DNA of 23,130 bases from JAAFJU01 sp043764895. Its GTDB lineage: Bacteria; Cyanobacteriota; Cyanobacteriia; Leptolyngbyales; Leptolyngbyaceae. The position numbers were made by a program, and so were the translations under genes. Shown piece by piece: positions 13,601 through 20,762 of this stretch. Within the stretch, counting starts at the first letter, position 1. Every line of letters begins with the position of its first letter. Under the pieces are notes generated by a model, which had not been told where the DNA came from, did not search any database, and saw nothing but the letters and a program-made list of their open reading frames with translations. The stretch is taken from assembly GCA_043764895.1 (NCBI GenBank), contig JAYUJY010000146.1, forward strand, positions 1 through 23,130, in the 5' to 3' direction.

Positions 13601-14239
13601 CAATACTCCCGAAATATCGGTCCCGACCAGCATTGTGCCTTGGACTTCCATCGTCACCGACACCATTAGCGCCCGTCGTTCGCCCTTTTTCGCAAACACC
13701 GCTTCGATCGCATTCAGCGCCGCCTTAATTTGCAACACATCCTGGCAGGTCTCGACGAGGAACAAATCCACACCACCATCAAACAAACCCTCAGCCTGCA
13801 CGGTGAAGGATTCTTTCAGCTCGTCATAAGTCACATGCCCGAGGGTCGGAAGCTTAGTCCCAGGCCCGATCGAACCTGCCACAAAACGCGGTTTTTCTGG
13901 AGTCGAAAATTTGTCGGCGCATGTTCTGGCGAGTTCCGCCGATCGCTTACTCAAATCGTACGCCATATCCTGCAAGCCATACTCCGCCAGCACCAAGGGG
14001 CTGCTCCCAAAGCTGTCGGTCTCAATGACATCTGCCCCCGCCGCCAGAAAATCCTCGTGGACTTTAGCGATCGCATCGGGTTTGGTGTGGATCAAGTACT
14101 CGTTGCACCCTTCATATTCTTCGCCACCAAAATCTTCAAGACTGAGATCCTGCGATTGAATATTGGTTCCCATTGCGCCATCGAAGACGAGGACGGGACG
14201 CTGCGGGCTGTGTAAACGTTCGAGGAAGAGGCTTTTCAT
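10607..14239 (-). CDS. metH: Cobalamin-dependent methionine synthase
   Basis: The enzyme transfers a methyl group from methyltetrahydrofolate to homocysteine via B12. ATG 14239 (MKSLFLERL) is chosen; a TTG nine bases upstream is possible. All four modules are present. The homocysteine domain has FDGAMGTN, zinc ligands in LNCATGP and GGCCGTRP (about residues 226-300). The folate domain starts with FLIVGERLNASGS (about 360). The B12 domain has RGDVHDIGKNL (about 757-767), where the His is the cobalt ligand. The C-terminal AdoMet activation domain contains RYSFGYPACP. Length, 1210 aa, is normal. It is divergent from sat, and both serve sulfur assimilation. I found no B12 riboswitch in the 286-bp gap between them. 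Its 3' end is present three more times in the window. Confidence 0.97.
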   Translation of the reverse strand: MKSLFLERLHSPQRPVLVFDGAMGTNIQSQDLSLEDFGGEEYEGCNEYLIHTKPDAIAKVHEDFLAAGADVIETDSFGSSPLVLAEYGLQDMAYDLSKRSAELARTCADKFSTPEKPRFVAGSIGPGTKLPTLGHVTYDELKESFTVQAEGLFDGGVDLFLVETCQDVLQIKAALNAIEAVFAKKGERRALMVSVTMEVQGTMLVGTDISGVLSILEPFPIDILGLNCATGPDRMAEHIKYLTENAPFVVSCIPNAGLPENIGGHAHYKLTPMEMRMALHRFIEDMGVQVIGGCCGTRPSHIKALAELAAEMTPKARSIRPSLLAGGDAANAVRPAMNYVPSAASIYSAQPYEQENSFLIVGERLNASGSKKVRDLLAEDDWDGLVAIAKSQVKEGAHILDVNVDYVGRDGERDMKELVSRLVTNTTLPLMLDSTEWTKMEAGLKVAGGKCILNSTNYEDGDERFLKVLELAKEYGAGVVIGCIDEDGMARTADQKFAIAQRAYRHALEFGLPAHEIFYDTLALPISTGIEEDRKNAKATIDSIRMIREALPGVHFMLGVSNVSFGLSPATRITLNSIFLHEATKVGMDGSIVSAAKILPISKITEEQQKVCLDLIYDRREFDADGICIYDPLTALTKLFAGVTAKDARSGATLADLPIEERLKQHIIDGERIGLEDALKVGLEAGHEPLAIINTFLLDGMKVVGVLFGSGQMQLPFVLQSAETMKYAVAFLEPLMEKVEGQDDSGKGKFLIATVRGDVHDIGKNLVDIILTNNGYKVINLGIKQSVDAIVDAYEEHKPDCIAMSGLLVKSTAFMKENLNVFNDRGISVPVILGGAALTPKFVYADCQDAYNGQVIYGKDAFADLIFMDNYMPAKKAEAWVDTEGFIGDFAQFNQKGKKAIEQAELELNGPPVEKSDKPDVIDLVRSEAVDIDVPRPTPPFWGTQVIRAADLDLEDLFWHMDLQALIAGQWQFRKPKDQTREEYDAFLAEKVHPVLATWKQKLRDEEWLDPTLVYGYFPCAAEGNSIHVYEPSVIEQGLTPKTAKPFVTWTFPRQKSMRRLCLSDFIRPIEQDVFDVLPMQAVTMGEVASQKAQELYKSNSYTDYLYFHGMAVQLAEALAEWSHARMRKELGYGDLEPDNIRDMLAQRYQGSRYSFGYPACPTVMDQVPQLALLGVDRIGMTIDESEQLYPEQSTTAFAIYHPAAKYFSA

Positions 14240-14525
14240 AGTGGGCAAAGTTTAACGCGACTGCGGTTTGCGTAGGGGTAAGTGAATCGGCAGAACTTCA
14301 AGGGTTCCCCGTGTTTATACTGTAGAGCGAAGTATTCTCTGAGAAAAGGGTTCAGTCCTAGCCTTACAGAAACTACACACTCTCAGCCTCCATTACTGTG
14401 ACACATTCGATCGGATAACTCCAGAGTTCTCCCTCCCGCGTCTAATCTCGCGCCGAGAACGCGGCTTCTGATAGGATGAGACCTACAATCTGTACTCATT
14501 CCCCGCACCCCCAAACCCTAACCTC

Positions 14526-15704
14526 ATGGCAAAATACCAGCGTCCCGACGGCATCGCACCTCATGGTGGCGAACTCATCAACCGCATCGCCAGCAAAGAC
14601 CAAAAAGCGGACTTGCTCAACAAATCAGACGGACAGCCTACCATCGGTCTCGACGATCGCGCCCTTTCCGACCTTCAAATGATCGCCATTGGGGGCTTCA
14701 GTCCGCTCACCGGATTCATGACCCAAGCCGATTACGACAGCGTTGTCGTGGACATGCACCTCACCAATGGCGTTCCTTGGTCTATTCCCATTACCTTATC
14801 GGTAGACGAATCCATTGCGGAACCGTTGCAACCCGGTCAGTATCTCCGTCTCAATGACCCATCCGGTCGCACCATTGGAGTACTTCATCTCACGGAAAAG
14901 TACACCTACGACAAGAAAAAAGAAGCCGTCAACGTCTACCGCACTGACGATGAGAAGCATCCCGGTGTTGCGGTCGTTTACAAGCAAGGCAATATCAACC
15001 TCGCGGGTCCTATTTGGATCTTCGATCGCGAACCTCATCCCCTCTTCCCAACGTATCAAATCGATCCCGCCGCCTCTCGCCTTGCCTTCAAAGAAAAAGG
15101 ATGGAAAACGATCGTCGGATTCCAAACCCGTAACCCTGTCCACCGCGCCCATGAATACATCCAAAAATGTGCCATGGAAACCGTCGATGGTCTCTTCTTG
15201 CATCCCCTCGTCGGCGTCACCAAAGACGATGATATCTCGGCTGAAATCCGGATGCGCTGCTATGAGATTTTGCTCGATAACTACTATCCCAAGGACCGGG
15301 TTATTTTAGGCATCAACCCTTCTGCCATGCGCTATGCAGGCCCGCGTGAAGCGATTTTCCACGCATTGATTCGTAAGAACTATGGCTGTACGCACTTCAT
15401 TGTCGGACGCGATCATGCGGGTGTCGGCGATTATTATGGAACCTTTGACGCGCAGCATATTTTTGATGAGTTTGATCCGGCTTTGATTGGAATCATCCCC
15501 ATGAAGTTTGAACATGCGTTTTATTGCAAAGTTACCAACACCATGGCGACGATCAAAACTAGTCCCAGCACTCCGGATCAGCGCGTTCATCTGTCAGGAA
15601 CCAAAGTCCGCGATATGTTGCGCAATGGTGAACTGCCACCGCCTGAATTTTCTCGCCCCCTGGTCGCGGCGGAACTTGCAAAAGCGATGAAAATCAAAGC
15701 TTAG
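14526..15704 (+). CDS. sat: ATP sulfurylase (sulfate adenylyltransferase)
   Basis: The enzyme makes adenosine 5'-phosphosulfate from ATP and sulfate, the first step of sulfate assimilation. The 392-aa protein has the active-site loop QTRNPVHRAHE (200-210), the MRYAGPREAIFHA segment (268-280), GRDHAG (294-299) and the C-terminal SGTKVRDMLRNGELPPPEFS (357-376). Its length matches bacterial/cyanobacterial single-domain Sat without the APS kinase-like extension. ATG 14526 is the natural start; no strong Shine-Dalgarno sequence is visible. It is divergently arranged with metH, with a 286-bp shared upstream region, and is followed by a long palindromic element. Confidence 0.97.
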   Translation: MAKYQRPDGIAPHGGELINRIASKDQKADLLNKSDGQPTIGLDDRALSDLQMIAIGGFSPLTGFMTQADYDSVVVDMHLTNGVPWSIPITLSVDESIAEPLQPGQYLRLNDPSGRTIGVLHLTEKYTYDKKKEAVNVYRTDDEKHPGVAVVYKQGNINLAGPIWIFDREPHPLFPTYQIDPAASRLAFKEKGWKTIVGFQTRNPVHRAHEYIQKCAMETVDGLFLHPLVGVTKDDDISAEIRMRCYEILLDNYYPKDRVILGINPSAMRYAGPREAIFHALIRKNYGCTHFIVGRDHAGVGDYYGTFDAQHIFDEFDPALIGIIPMKFEHAFYCKVTNTMATIKTSPSTPDQRVHLSGTKVRDMLRNGELPPPEFSRPLVAAELAKAMKIKA

Positions 15705-15740
15705 TAGTCTGCGGCGTAAGTAAGCTAGGTATTCAGAACC

Positions 15741-15838
15741 TCTTCGTTGGGTTTGGGGCACGGCGTGCCATGCCCCTACAGATCCGGGTTCCAGAGAATG
15801 TAGGGGTTTGGCTCGCCGAACCCTAAACCCAACGAAGA
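15741..15838. repeat. 98-bp imperfect palindrome between sat and mazF
   Basis: The outer arms TCTTCGTTGGGTTT (15741-15754) and AAACCCAACGAAGA (15825-15838) are perfect. The next 26 bases on each side pair at about 20 of 26 positions, giving a stem of about 40 bp with an 18-nt loop. It also contains GGCACGGCGTGCC, itself palindromic. It resembles the long-hairpin miniature elements seen in many cyanobacteria and could also act as a two-way terminator between the convergent genes. Confidence 0.75.
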
Positions 15839-15915
15839 AGCGAGCCATGCGACCATCATGTTGATAAAGGTCTTATTTATTCCACGCAGTACTAGACCAT
15901 TGGATTGACGATCGA

Positions 15916-16284
15916 TCACAGTCCCAACGTATGCCGCAATGCCCGATCGATCGTCTCCATGGGCACCGTGCCAATCACCCGAGACACCACCGCAATTTTG
16001 ATCGTGGCGAGGTTGTCGGTCATCACCACTGAATCACACTGCAACCCCGACGTGCGACCTTCATCAGACTCTAGCCGCAGCATCACTCGACTCGGATGCC
16101 CCGCCCGCGCAAGCTGACTCGTAATCATCGCCACCACGATTTGCGGCAGTCCTGCGTCCAGCTCATTGATTTGCACCACGACAGCCAAGCGAGGTTTTGC
16201 CGATCGCAAGTCTGCATTCGGGAACAGCGCCAAAACAACATCGCCCCGCTTCGGGATTGGGTTTATGAGAGTCGTAGGCGTCAT
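15916..16284 (-). CDS. MazF/PemK-type endoribonuclease toxin, no antitoxin seen
   Basis: A 122-aa SH3-like-barrel protein starting at ATG 16284 with PKRGDVVLALFPNADLRSAKPRLAVVVQ, the classical MazF/PemK N-terminal block (RGDVV..FP, KPRLAVVV). It then has VVAMITSQLARAG, CDSVVMTDNLATIKIAVVSRVIGTV and a C-terminal helix. MazF-like proteins cut single-stranded mRNA at short sequences. Only 22 bp separate it from the hydrolase gene upstream, so it is probably co-transcribed with secD-secF-hydrolase. There is no small antitoxin frame on either side, so it is orphaned, or its partner is elsewhere, or it has a housekeeping role. Confidence 0.85.
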   Translation of the reverse strand: MTPTTLINPIPKRGDVVLALFPNADLRSAKPRLAVVVQINELDAGLPQIVVAMITSQLARAGHPSRVMLRLESDEGRTSGLQCDSVVMTDNLATIKIAVVSRVIGTVPMETIDRALRHTLGL

Positions 16285-16306
16285 AGGTCCAACTCACAGG
16301 GGCTAC

Positions 16307-17737
16307 TTACTCGGCTCGATAGGGTTTGGGTTCGACGTAGAGGGTGGGCGCAATAGCACTGATCAAACTTTTCGCTATTGCTGCGTTGGCATTGTCGGTC
16401 AAATGGACCGCATCGACGAATGCCTGCTGATCTTTACTGGTCAAGGCCGCCACGGCATCTTGCAGCGAAACGGGCATTAATCCGGGGAGTTTTTTCTGGG
16501 CGTCGAGCAGTTGGGAATATTGGGCTTGGATTAGCTTGGGATAGCGATCGCCTAGACTGTCGAGGAGCTTCTTCTCGTTGGGTGTGGGTGACTTGCGATG
16601 GCTGAGTTCAGGGGTAAGTCCCACGAGCAATGGGATTTTGCGAGAACGGGTGAGTTGGAGCATTTTTTCGAGGGCGCGGGTGCGACGATCGACTCGTTTT
16701 TCCACCTCGGCAGAGTCCTCGCTCAAGCGATCGATCAACGTTCCTTGAGTGCCGGAAACATCAGCTAGCAGCTCACTTTTAGGATTCGGTGATAGCACCC
16801 AAGCATTCGTGACTTTGACCAGATAGAGCTGATTCCACAGATCTGCGATGCCCTGACCGACACTGCTAGAGAAATAGCCCGTGGCATTGTTCAGCGACTG
16901 GTCGATTGCGCCTAGAGTGGCCACCTGTCGATCGCTCTTCACCAGCAGATCGCTATAGCCATCAATGAGTACCACGACATCAGGCTGATACTCTAGAAGC
17001 TGGCTTGAAAGCTGACTCAAGGCGTTGCTGGTGAGATATCCCGGCACTGCGGCATTAATCACTCGGTACTGGCCGGGTCGGATTTTGGGCGGAAGCTTCA
17101 ACGCCTTTTCCATCTCGTCGGCGAAGTACGGCAACACATCGGGGCGAAACTGTTTAGCGTTGCTCTTTTGGTCTTGAACCTGCTGATTGAGCTGCATTTC
17201 CAGCGATCGCCCTATGGTGCCTTCGTTGGCACTGCTGAGGGTGCCGAAAGCTGTGGAGCTGCCCAATAGCAACACCCGTACGTCTCCTGCTGGCTTCTTA
17301 ATCGCCACGGGTTCGACGGCCCGAAGTCCTTGATCGTTGATATGAAAAATTTCGGTCTGGCCAGTGGTCGATGGCGTCTTGATAGATTGATTCGGCACTA
17401 GCTCGTAGCCCGTCAACCCGGACGATCGGACCTGAAGGGTTCCCGGCGATAATCCGGCGATGGCCTGACCGTCCTGGGTCATCGATCGCATCCGATAGGC
17501 GCTGATTCGAGAGGGTTCTCCGCCAAATCCGCTTAGCTCAGCCTCTTTTCCCGTCACGCTGACGCCCACTCGCAGCAGGAGTTCTAACCCGACGAGTGTG
17601 GCCGGAATCAGGGCCAAAATCCAGAGCAGTGGGATCGATTTCTTTTTCGACGATCGACCATAGCTGGACGAGTAGCTCATTGGCCGGGACTTCCGGTTAG
17701 GCCGATTGTTTGCAGAGCGGAACGGGAAACGAAACAT
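16307..17737 (-). CDS. Membrane-anchored SGNH/GDSL-type hydrolase
   Basis: The 476-aa protein has a basic N-terminus (RSSKKKS), one membrane helix at about 35-56 (IPLLWILALIPATLVGLELLL), then an extracytoplasmic domain. SGNH-like blocks are visible: VLLLGSSTAFG (155-165, nucleophile Ser in GSS), INAAVPGY (227-234), VVVLIDGYSD (254-263) and DAVHLTD near the C-terminus (442-448), which supplies the Asp-His pair. This suggests esterase or acyl-transfer activity on a cell-envelope or exported substrate, which I cannot specify. It lies 14 bp downstream of secF, probably in the same operon. An alternative start at ATG 17680 would still keep the membrane helix. Confidence 0.75.
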   Translation of the reverse strand: MFRFPFRSANNRPNRKSRPMSYSSSYGRSSKKKSIPLLWILALIPATLVGLELLLRVGVSVTGKEAELSGFGGEPSRISAYRMRSMTQDGQAIAGLSPGTLQVRSSGLTGYELVPNQSIKTPSTTGQTEIFHINDQGLRAVEPVAIKKPAGDVRVLLLGSSTAFGTLSSANEGTIGRSLEMQLNQQVQDQKSNAKQFRPDVLPYFADEMEKALKLPPKIRPGQYRVINAAVPGYLTSNALSQLSSQLLEYQPDVVVLIDGYSDLLVKSDRQVATLGAIDQSLNNATGYFSSSVGQGIADLWNQLYLVKVTNAWVLSPNPKSELLADVSGTQGTLIDRLSEDSAEVEKRVDRRTRALEKMLQLTRSRKIPLLVGLTPELSHRKSPTPNEKKLLDSLGDRYPKLIQAQYSQLLDAQKKLPGLMPVSLQDAVAALTSKDQQAFVDAVHLTDNANAAIAKSLISAIAPTLYVEPKPYRAE

Positions 17738-17751
17738 TTAGCTTTCTACTC

Positions 17752-18738
17752 CTACAACAGTGGACTCGTCAACGTTGATTCATCGGGATCCGTTGATCCA
17801 TTAGACCCATTGGCGTTGCGCTTCCGCCACCAAGCGAGCAACGTACTGGCGATAAAGATACTTGAATAGGCTCCCATTGCAAAGCCAATGATCAGCGCCA
17901 AGGCAAAATATTTCAGCGTTTCACCGCCAAACAGGAAGATAGACGTCAATGTCAACAGCGTCGTCATGGTGGTATTGATCGATCGACCCAAGGTCTGGTT
18001 CACCGCGTCATCTACCACATCATCAATGTTTCGCGTCGGCTCTTGGGCTAACACTTCGCGCACCCGATCGTAGATCACCACCGTATCGTTGACGGAAAAA
18101 CCAACGATCGTCAGCAGCGCCACAACAAATAAACTATCCACTTCAACGCCGATGGCTAATCCGAGCATCGCGAAAATGCCCACAGTGATTAATACATCAT
18201 GGAGCAGAGCCACAATAGCAAAGAAGGCATAGTCCCATTGAAACCGGAACGACAGGTACAGCGCAATCCCGGCAAACGAGACCAGCAGCGACAACACCGC
18301 TGATTGGAACAACTGCTTACCCAGCGTCGGACCGACTGTTTCGCTAATGGCGCGGCTTAGATCGAAGGCTCCTATTTTTTCGCTGAGAGCCTTCTGAAGT
18401 TTTTCACGCTGCTCTTTATCTAGCGTCGCACTGCGAATCGACAGCACGGGCGGGTTGTCAGCTTGTCCCTCTACGATCTGAATACTACTGCCGCCTAAAC
18501 CTTGAGTTTCTAAGACATCCCGAACCGCTTCGAGATTGAGCGCTTTCGCATTGCAGTTCTTTGGATCAGGGCAGGAGAGCGGCAGTTCTAGGCGCGTCCC
18601 CCCGACAAAATCTAAACTGGGCCGCAAGGGCGATCCAATGGTTCTCCAAGAGATCGCCATGGCAATAAATCCTGCGAGTAAAATTGCGATCGAAATCGAC
18701 CACCAGATGCCCCGTTGCTTGATAATTTGAAGTCTCAT
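17752..18738 (-). CDS. secF: Protein translocase subunit SecF
   Basis: The 328-aa protein has one N-terminal membrane helix (about 13-31), the SLDFVGGT motif (41-48), a periplasmic/lumenal P4-type domain, then five C-terminal helices with VGFSVNDTVVIYDR (212-225) and the ISETVGPTLG segment (131-140). Together with SecD it uses the proton gradient to drive late steps of export through SecYEG. It begins 6 bp after the end of secD, and the tail is hydrophilic (NGSNGSTDPDE). Length and motifs are normal. Confidence 0.96.
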   Translation of the reverse strand: MRLQIIKQRGIWWSISIAILLAGFIAMAISWRTIGSPLRPSLDFVGGTRLELPLSCPDPKNCNAKALNLEAVRDVLETQGLGGSSIQIVEGQADNPPVLSIRSATLDKEQREKLQKALSEKIGAFDLSRAISETVGPTLGKQLFQSAVLSLLVSFAGIALYLSFRFQWDYAFFAIVALLHDVLITVGIFAMLGLAIGVEVDSLFVVALLTIVGFSVNDTVVIYDRVREVLAQEPTRNIDDVVDDAVNQTLGRSINTTMTTLLTLTSIFLFGGETLKYFALALIIGFAMGAYSSIFIASTLLAWWRKRNANGSNGSTDPDESTLTSPLL

Positions 18739-18744
18739 AGATAC

Positions 18745-20217
18745 TTACGCAGCCTCCGAAGATTTGACGATCGCTTTGGGTGGATTGGGGCAGAAGTATT
18801 CGGGTTTCCGCAGTGCCGGGATATTTAAGACATAAAACAGCAGCGTCCGACTACAGGTAATGGCCGTAAACATACTAATCATGACGCCCAAAGCCAAGGT
18901 CACCGCAAACCCCCGCACCAAGCCTGTTCCAAGCCAGTACAGTGCGCCGCAAGAAATCAAGGTGGTCACGTTGCTGTCGAAAATGCTGGAAAACGCCCGT
19001 TCAAATCCAGCTTTCACCGATTGGTACAGCGTCTTCCCGGCCTTAATCTCTTCACGGGTGCGTTCAAAAATCAATACGTTTGCATCCACGGCCATCCCAA
19101 TACTGAGAATGAATCCGGCAATCCCCGGCAATGTCAACACGAATCCCGGCAGCAACACAAAGGACGCTAGGTTCAGCAACGAGTAAATGATTAGCGCCAC
19201 TGACGCGATCGCACCGGGCAGTCGGTAGTACAGAATCATAAAGATAAAGACGAGTGTAATCCCGCCTATTGCCGCCACCACGCTCCGACGAACGCTATCC
19301 TGGCCTAGGCTGGCTCCGACAATCCGGTTTTCGGCAATCTCGATCGGCACCGGAAGCGATCCACTTTTAAACTGAATCGCCAATTCATTCGAGGTTTCTG
19401 CGGTGAAATTCCCGGTTATCACCGCCCCGCCGCCTGCAATCCCATTCTGGGCAAACTCAACGCCCACGGTCGGCGAACTGATCAACGTCTCATCGAGGAA
19501 AACGCCGATGCTCCGCCCGGTTCCGGCCAGCCGTTTGGTCATCTCTGCAAACTTGGTGCCGCCGTCTTGGTCAAAGCGAATCGCCACGTTCCATCGATCG
19601 CTCGTGCTCGACACAGGTTCACCGCCTGCTTCTTTTAGGTTCCGGCCATCAATTCCCGTCTTCTTAAAAAAGATCGCGAGGTTTTCCTGACTCGTTTTTT
19701 TCAGGGCGGCACTTAGGGCCGCTAAGGCCACGCGGTCTTCGGGTTTCTTTAAGGTGCGAATTTGCTTTCTGAGAGCTTCTTCTTGTTCCAGCAAGGGACG
19801 ATAGGGTGCAAAGGCGGCACTAAACTTGTCCTCAGTCCCGGCAATCTGCTCCCTAAATTCAAGCTGTGCGGCTCGTCCTAGGATGCTTTCAGCTTCGTAG
19901 GGGTCTTTGATTCCCGCAAGCTGAACGAGCACCTTGTCTGACCCGACCCGCTGCACTAAGGGTTCCGAAACGCCCAAACGGTTAACCCGATCGGAAATCA
20001 CTCGCTCCACGTCTTCAACGGCTTTTTGGCCTTCAGGCGTGGCTAAATTCTTGATGGTGTCAGAGGGTTTGACTTGCAGCGTAATCTGAGATCCGCCTTG
20101 TAAATCAAGACCTAATCTCAGTGGACTTACCCCTTTCAGCAATGGATTTGCCAATAAAAAGATGGAAGCTGCGGTGAGCGAAAGGATTAGACCGAGGAGC
20201 CAGCGTTGCCTTGCCAT
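18745..20217 (-). CDS. secD: Protein translocase subunit SecD
   Basis: The 490-aa protein has an N-terminal membrane helix (about 5-27), the LRLGLDLQGG motif (33-42), the large P1 domain with AGIKDPYEAESILGRAAQLEF (101-121), and five C-terminal helices including GMAVDANVLIFER (374-386), whose Asp is essential for proton-driven function in E. coli SecD. Cyanobacterial SecD is shorter than the 615-aa E. coli protein, and this length fits. A promoter-like pair lies 45 bp upstream. It is first in the operon secD-secF-hydrolase-mazF. Confidence 0.97.
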   Translation of the reverse strand: MARQRWLLGLILSLTAASIFLLANPLLKGVSPLRLGLDLQGGSQITLQVKPSDTIKNLATPEGQKAVEDVERVISDRVNRLGVSEPLVQRVGSDKVLVQLAGIKDPYEAESILGRAAQLEFREQIAGTEDKFSAAFAPYRPLLEQEEALRKQIRTLKKPEDRVALAALSAALKKTSQENLAIFFKKTGIDGRNLKEAGGEPVSSTSDRWNVAIRFDQDGGTKFAEMTKRLAGTGRSIGVFLDETLISSPTVGVEFAQNGIAGGGAVITGNFTAETSNELAIQFKSGSLPVPIEIAENRIVGASLGQDSVRRSVVAAIGGITLVFIFMILYYRLPGAIASVALIIYSLLNLASFVLLPGFVLTLPGIAGFILSIGMAVDANVLIFERTREEIKAGKTLYQSVKAGFERAFSSIFDSNVTTLISCGALYWLGTGLVRGFAVTLALGVMISMFTAITCSRTLLFYVLNIPALRKPEYFCPNPPKAIVKSSEAA

Positions 20218-20261
20218 ACGTATAGGAAGCCCTTGTTGGAACCCTTATTGGGACAGTTGTC

Positions 20262-20290
20262 ATAATACCCCTTCACTGAGCGTTTGCTAA
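20262..20290 (-). promoter_or_regulatory. Likely secD promoter
   Basis: On the minus strand TTAGCA (20285-20290) is followed after 17 bp by TATTAT (20262-20267). The two hexamers match the sigma-70 consensus at 4/6 and 5/6 positions. The -10 lies 45 bp before the secD ATG. Confidence 0.45.
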
Positions 20291-20762
20291 ATCTTTGCTG
20301 AATCTCATGATCAATTCCCTAGTCAAATCTTTAGTCAAACGCCCCTTTCCTAGAAAACTCGGCCTCAATGCGATCGTCGGCGTAATCGATCGGATTCTAG
20401 AATCCATTCCTGTTCTGGGAGGCTTTGCTAACAATCGGAACAATCGATCGGTTATTTACAAATTTATCCGCGTGGGTTGCTTCGTTTAACCCACCCTACG
20501 TCAGAGGGTTTTGCGTTCGATTTCACTTGCGCCGCGCATACTTGCTGCGTTCTCGAAAGAAAGCGCTAATCACTTTATTTGGAGTGATGATACAACAACC
20601 ACGTTAGGAACAACTTCAATTGGACAAGCAATAGTTCTTCTCTTATGGACTAATCAAGAAGGTGTTGTTAACTTAGAACCTAAGCGATCGAGCTGGGCAC
20701 TGCTACCATTAAAACGATAATGTCGTTAAAAAATAACGCCAGAACTAGAGCCAGAAGGGACT
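20291..20762. other. Intergenic stretch with probable gene remnants
   Basis: No complete gene is recognisable between secD and the antiporter. A plus-strand frame from ATG 20307 (MINSLVKSLVKRPFPRKLGL) runs 60 codons but ends inside a GTGGGTT/AACCCAC hairpin at 20472-20494, of a type often repeated in cyanobacterial genomes. A second frame covers 20589-20720 (TLGTTSIGQAIVLLLWTNQE, ending WALLPLKR-stop) and has protein-like composition but no start. I read both as fragments, the first perhaps a truncated 5' end and the second the C-terminus of an unidentified gene. A 5-bp CGTTA/TAACG hairpin near 20730-20744 and AGAAGGGA before the antiporter ATG are the only other signals. Confidence 0.35.

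Noticed and set aside
14240..14525. Possible cobalamin riboswitch or shared promoter between metH and sat
   Set aside because: No B12-box or conserved riboswitch core could be found on either strand, and the -10/-35-like matches (TATAAA on the metH side, TAGGAT on the sat side) have no good partner hexamer.
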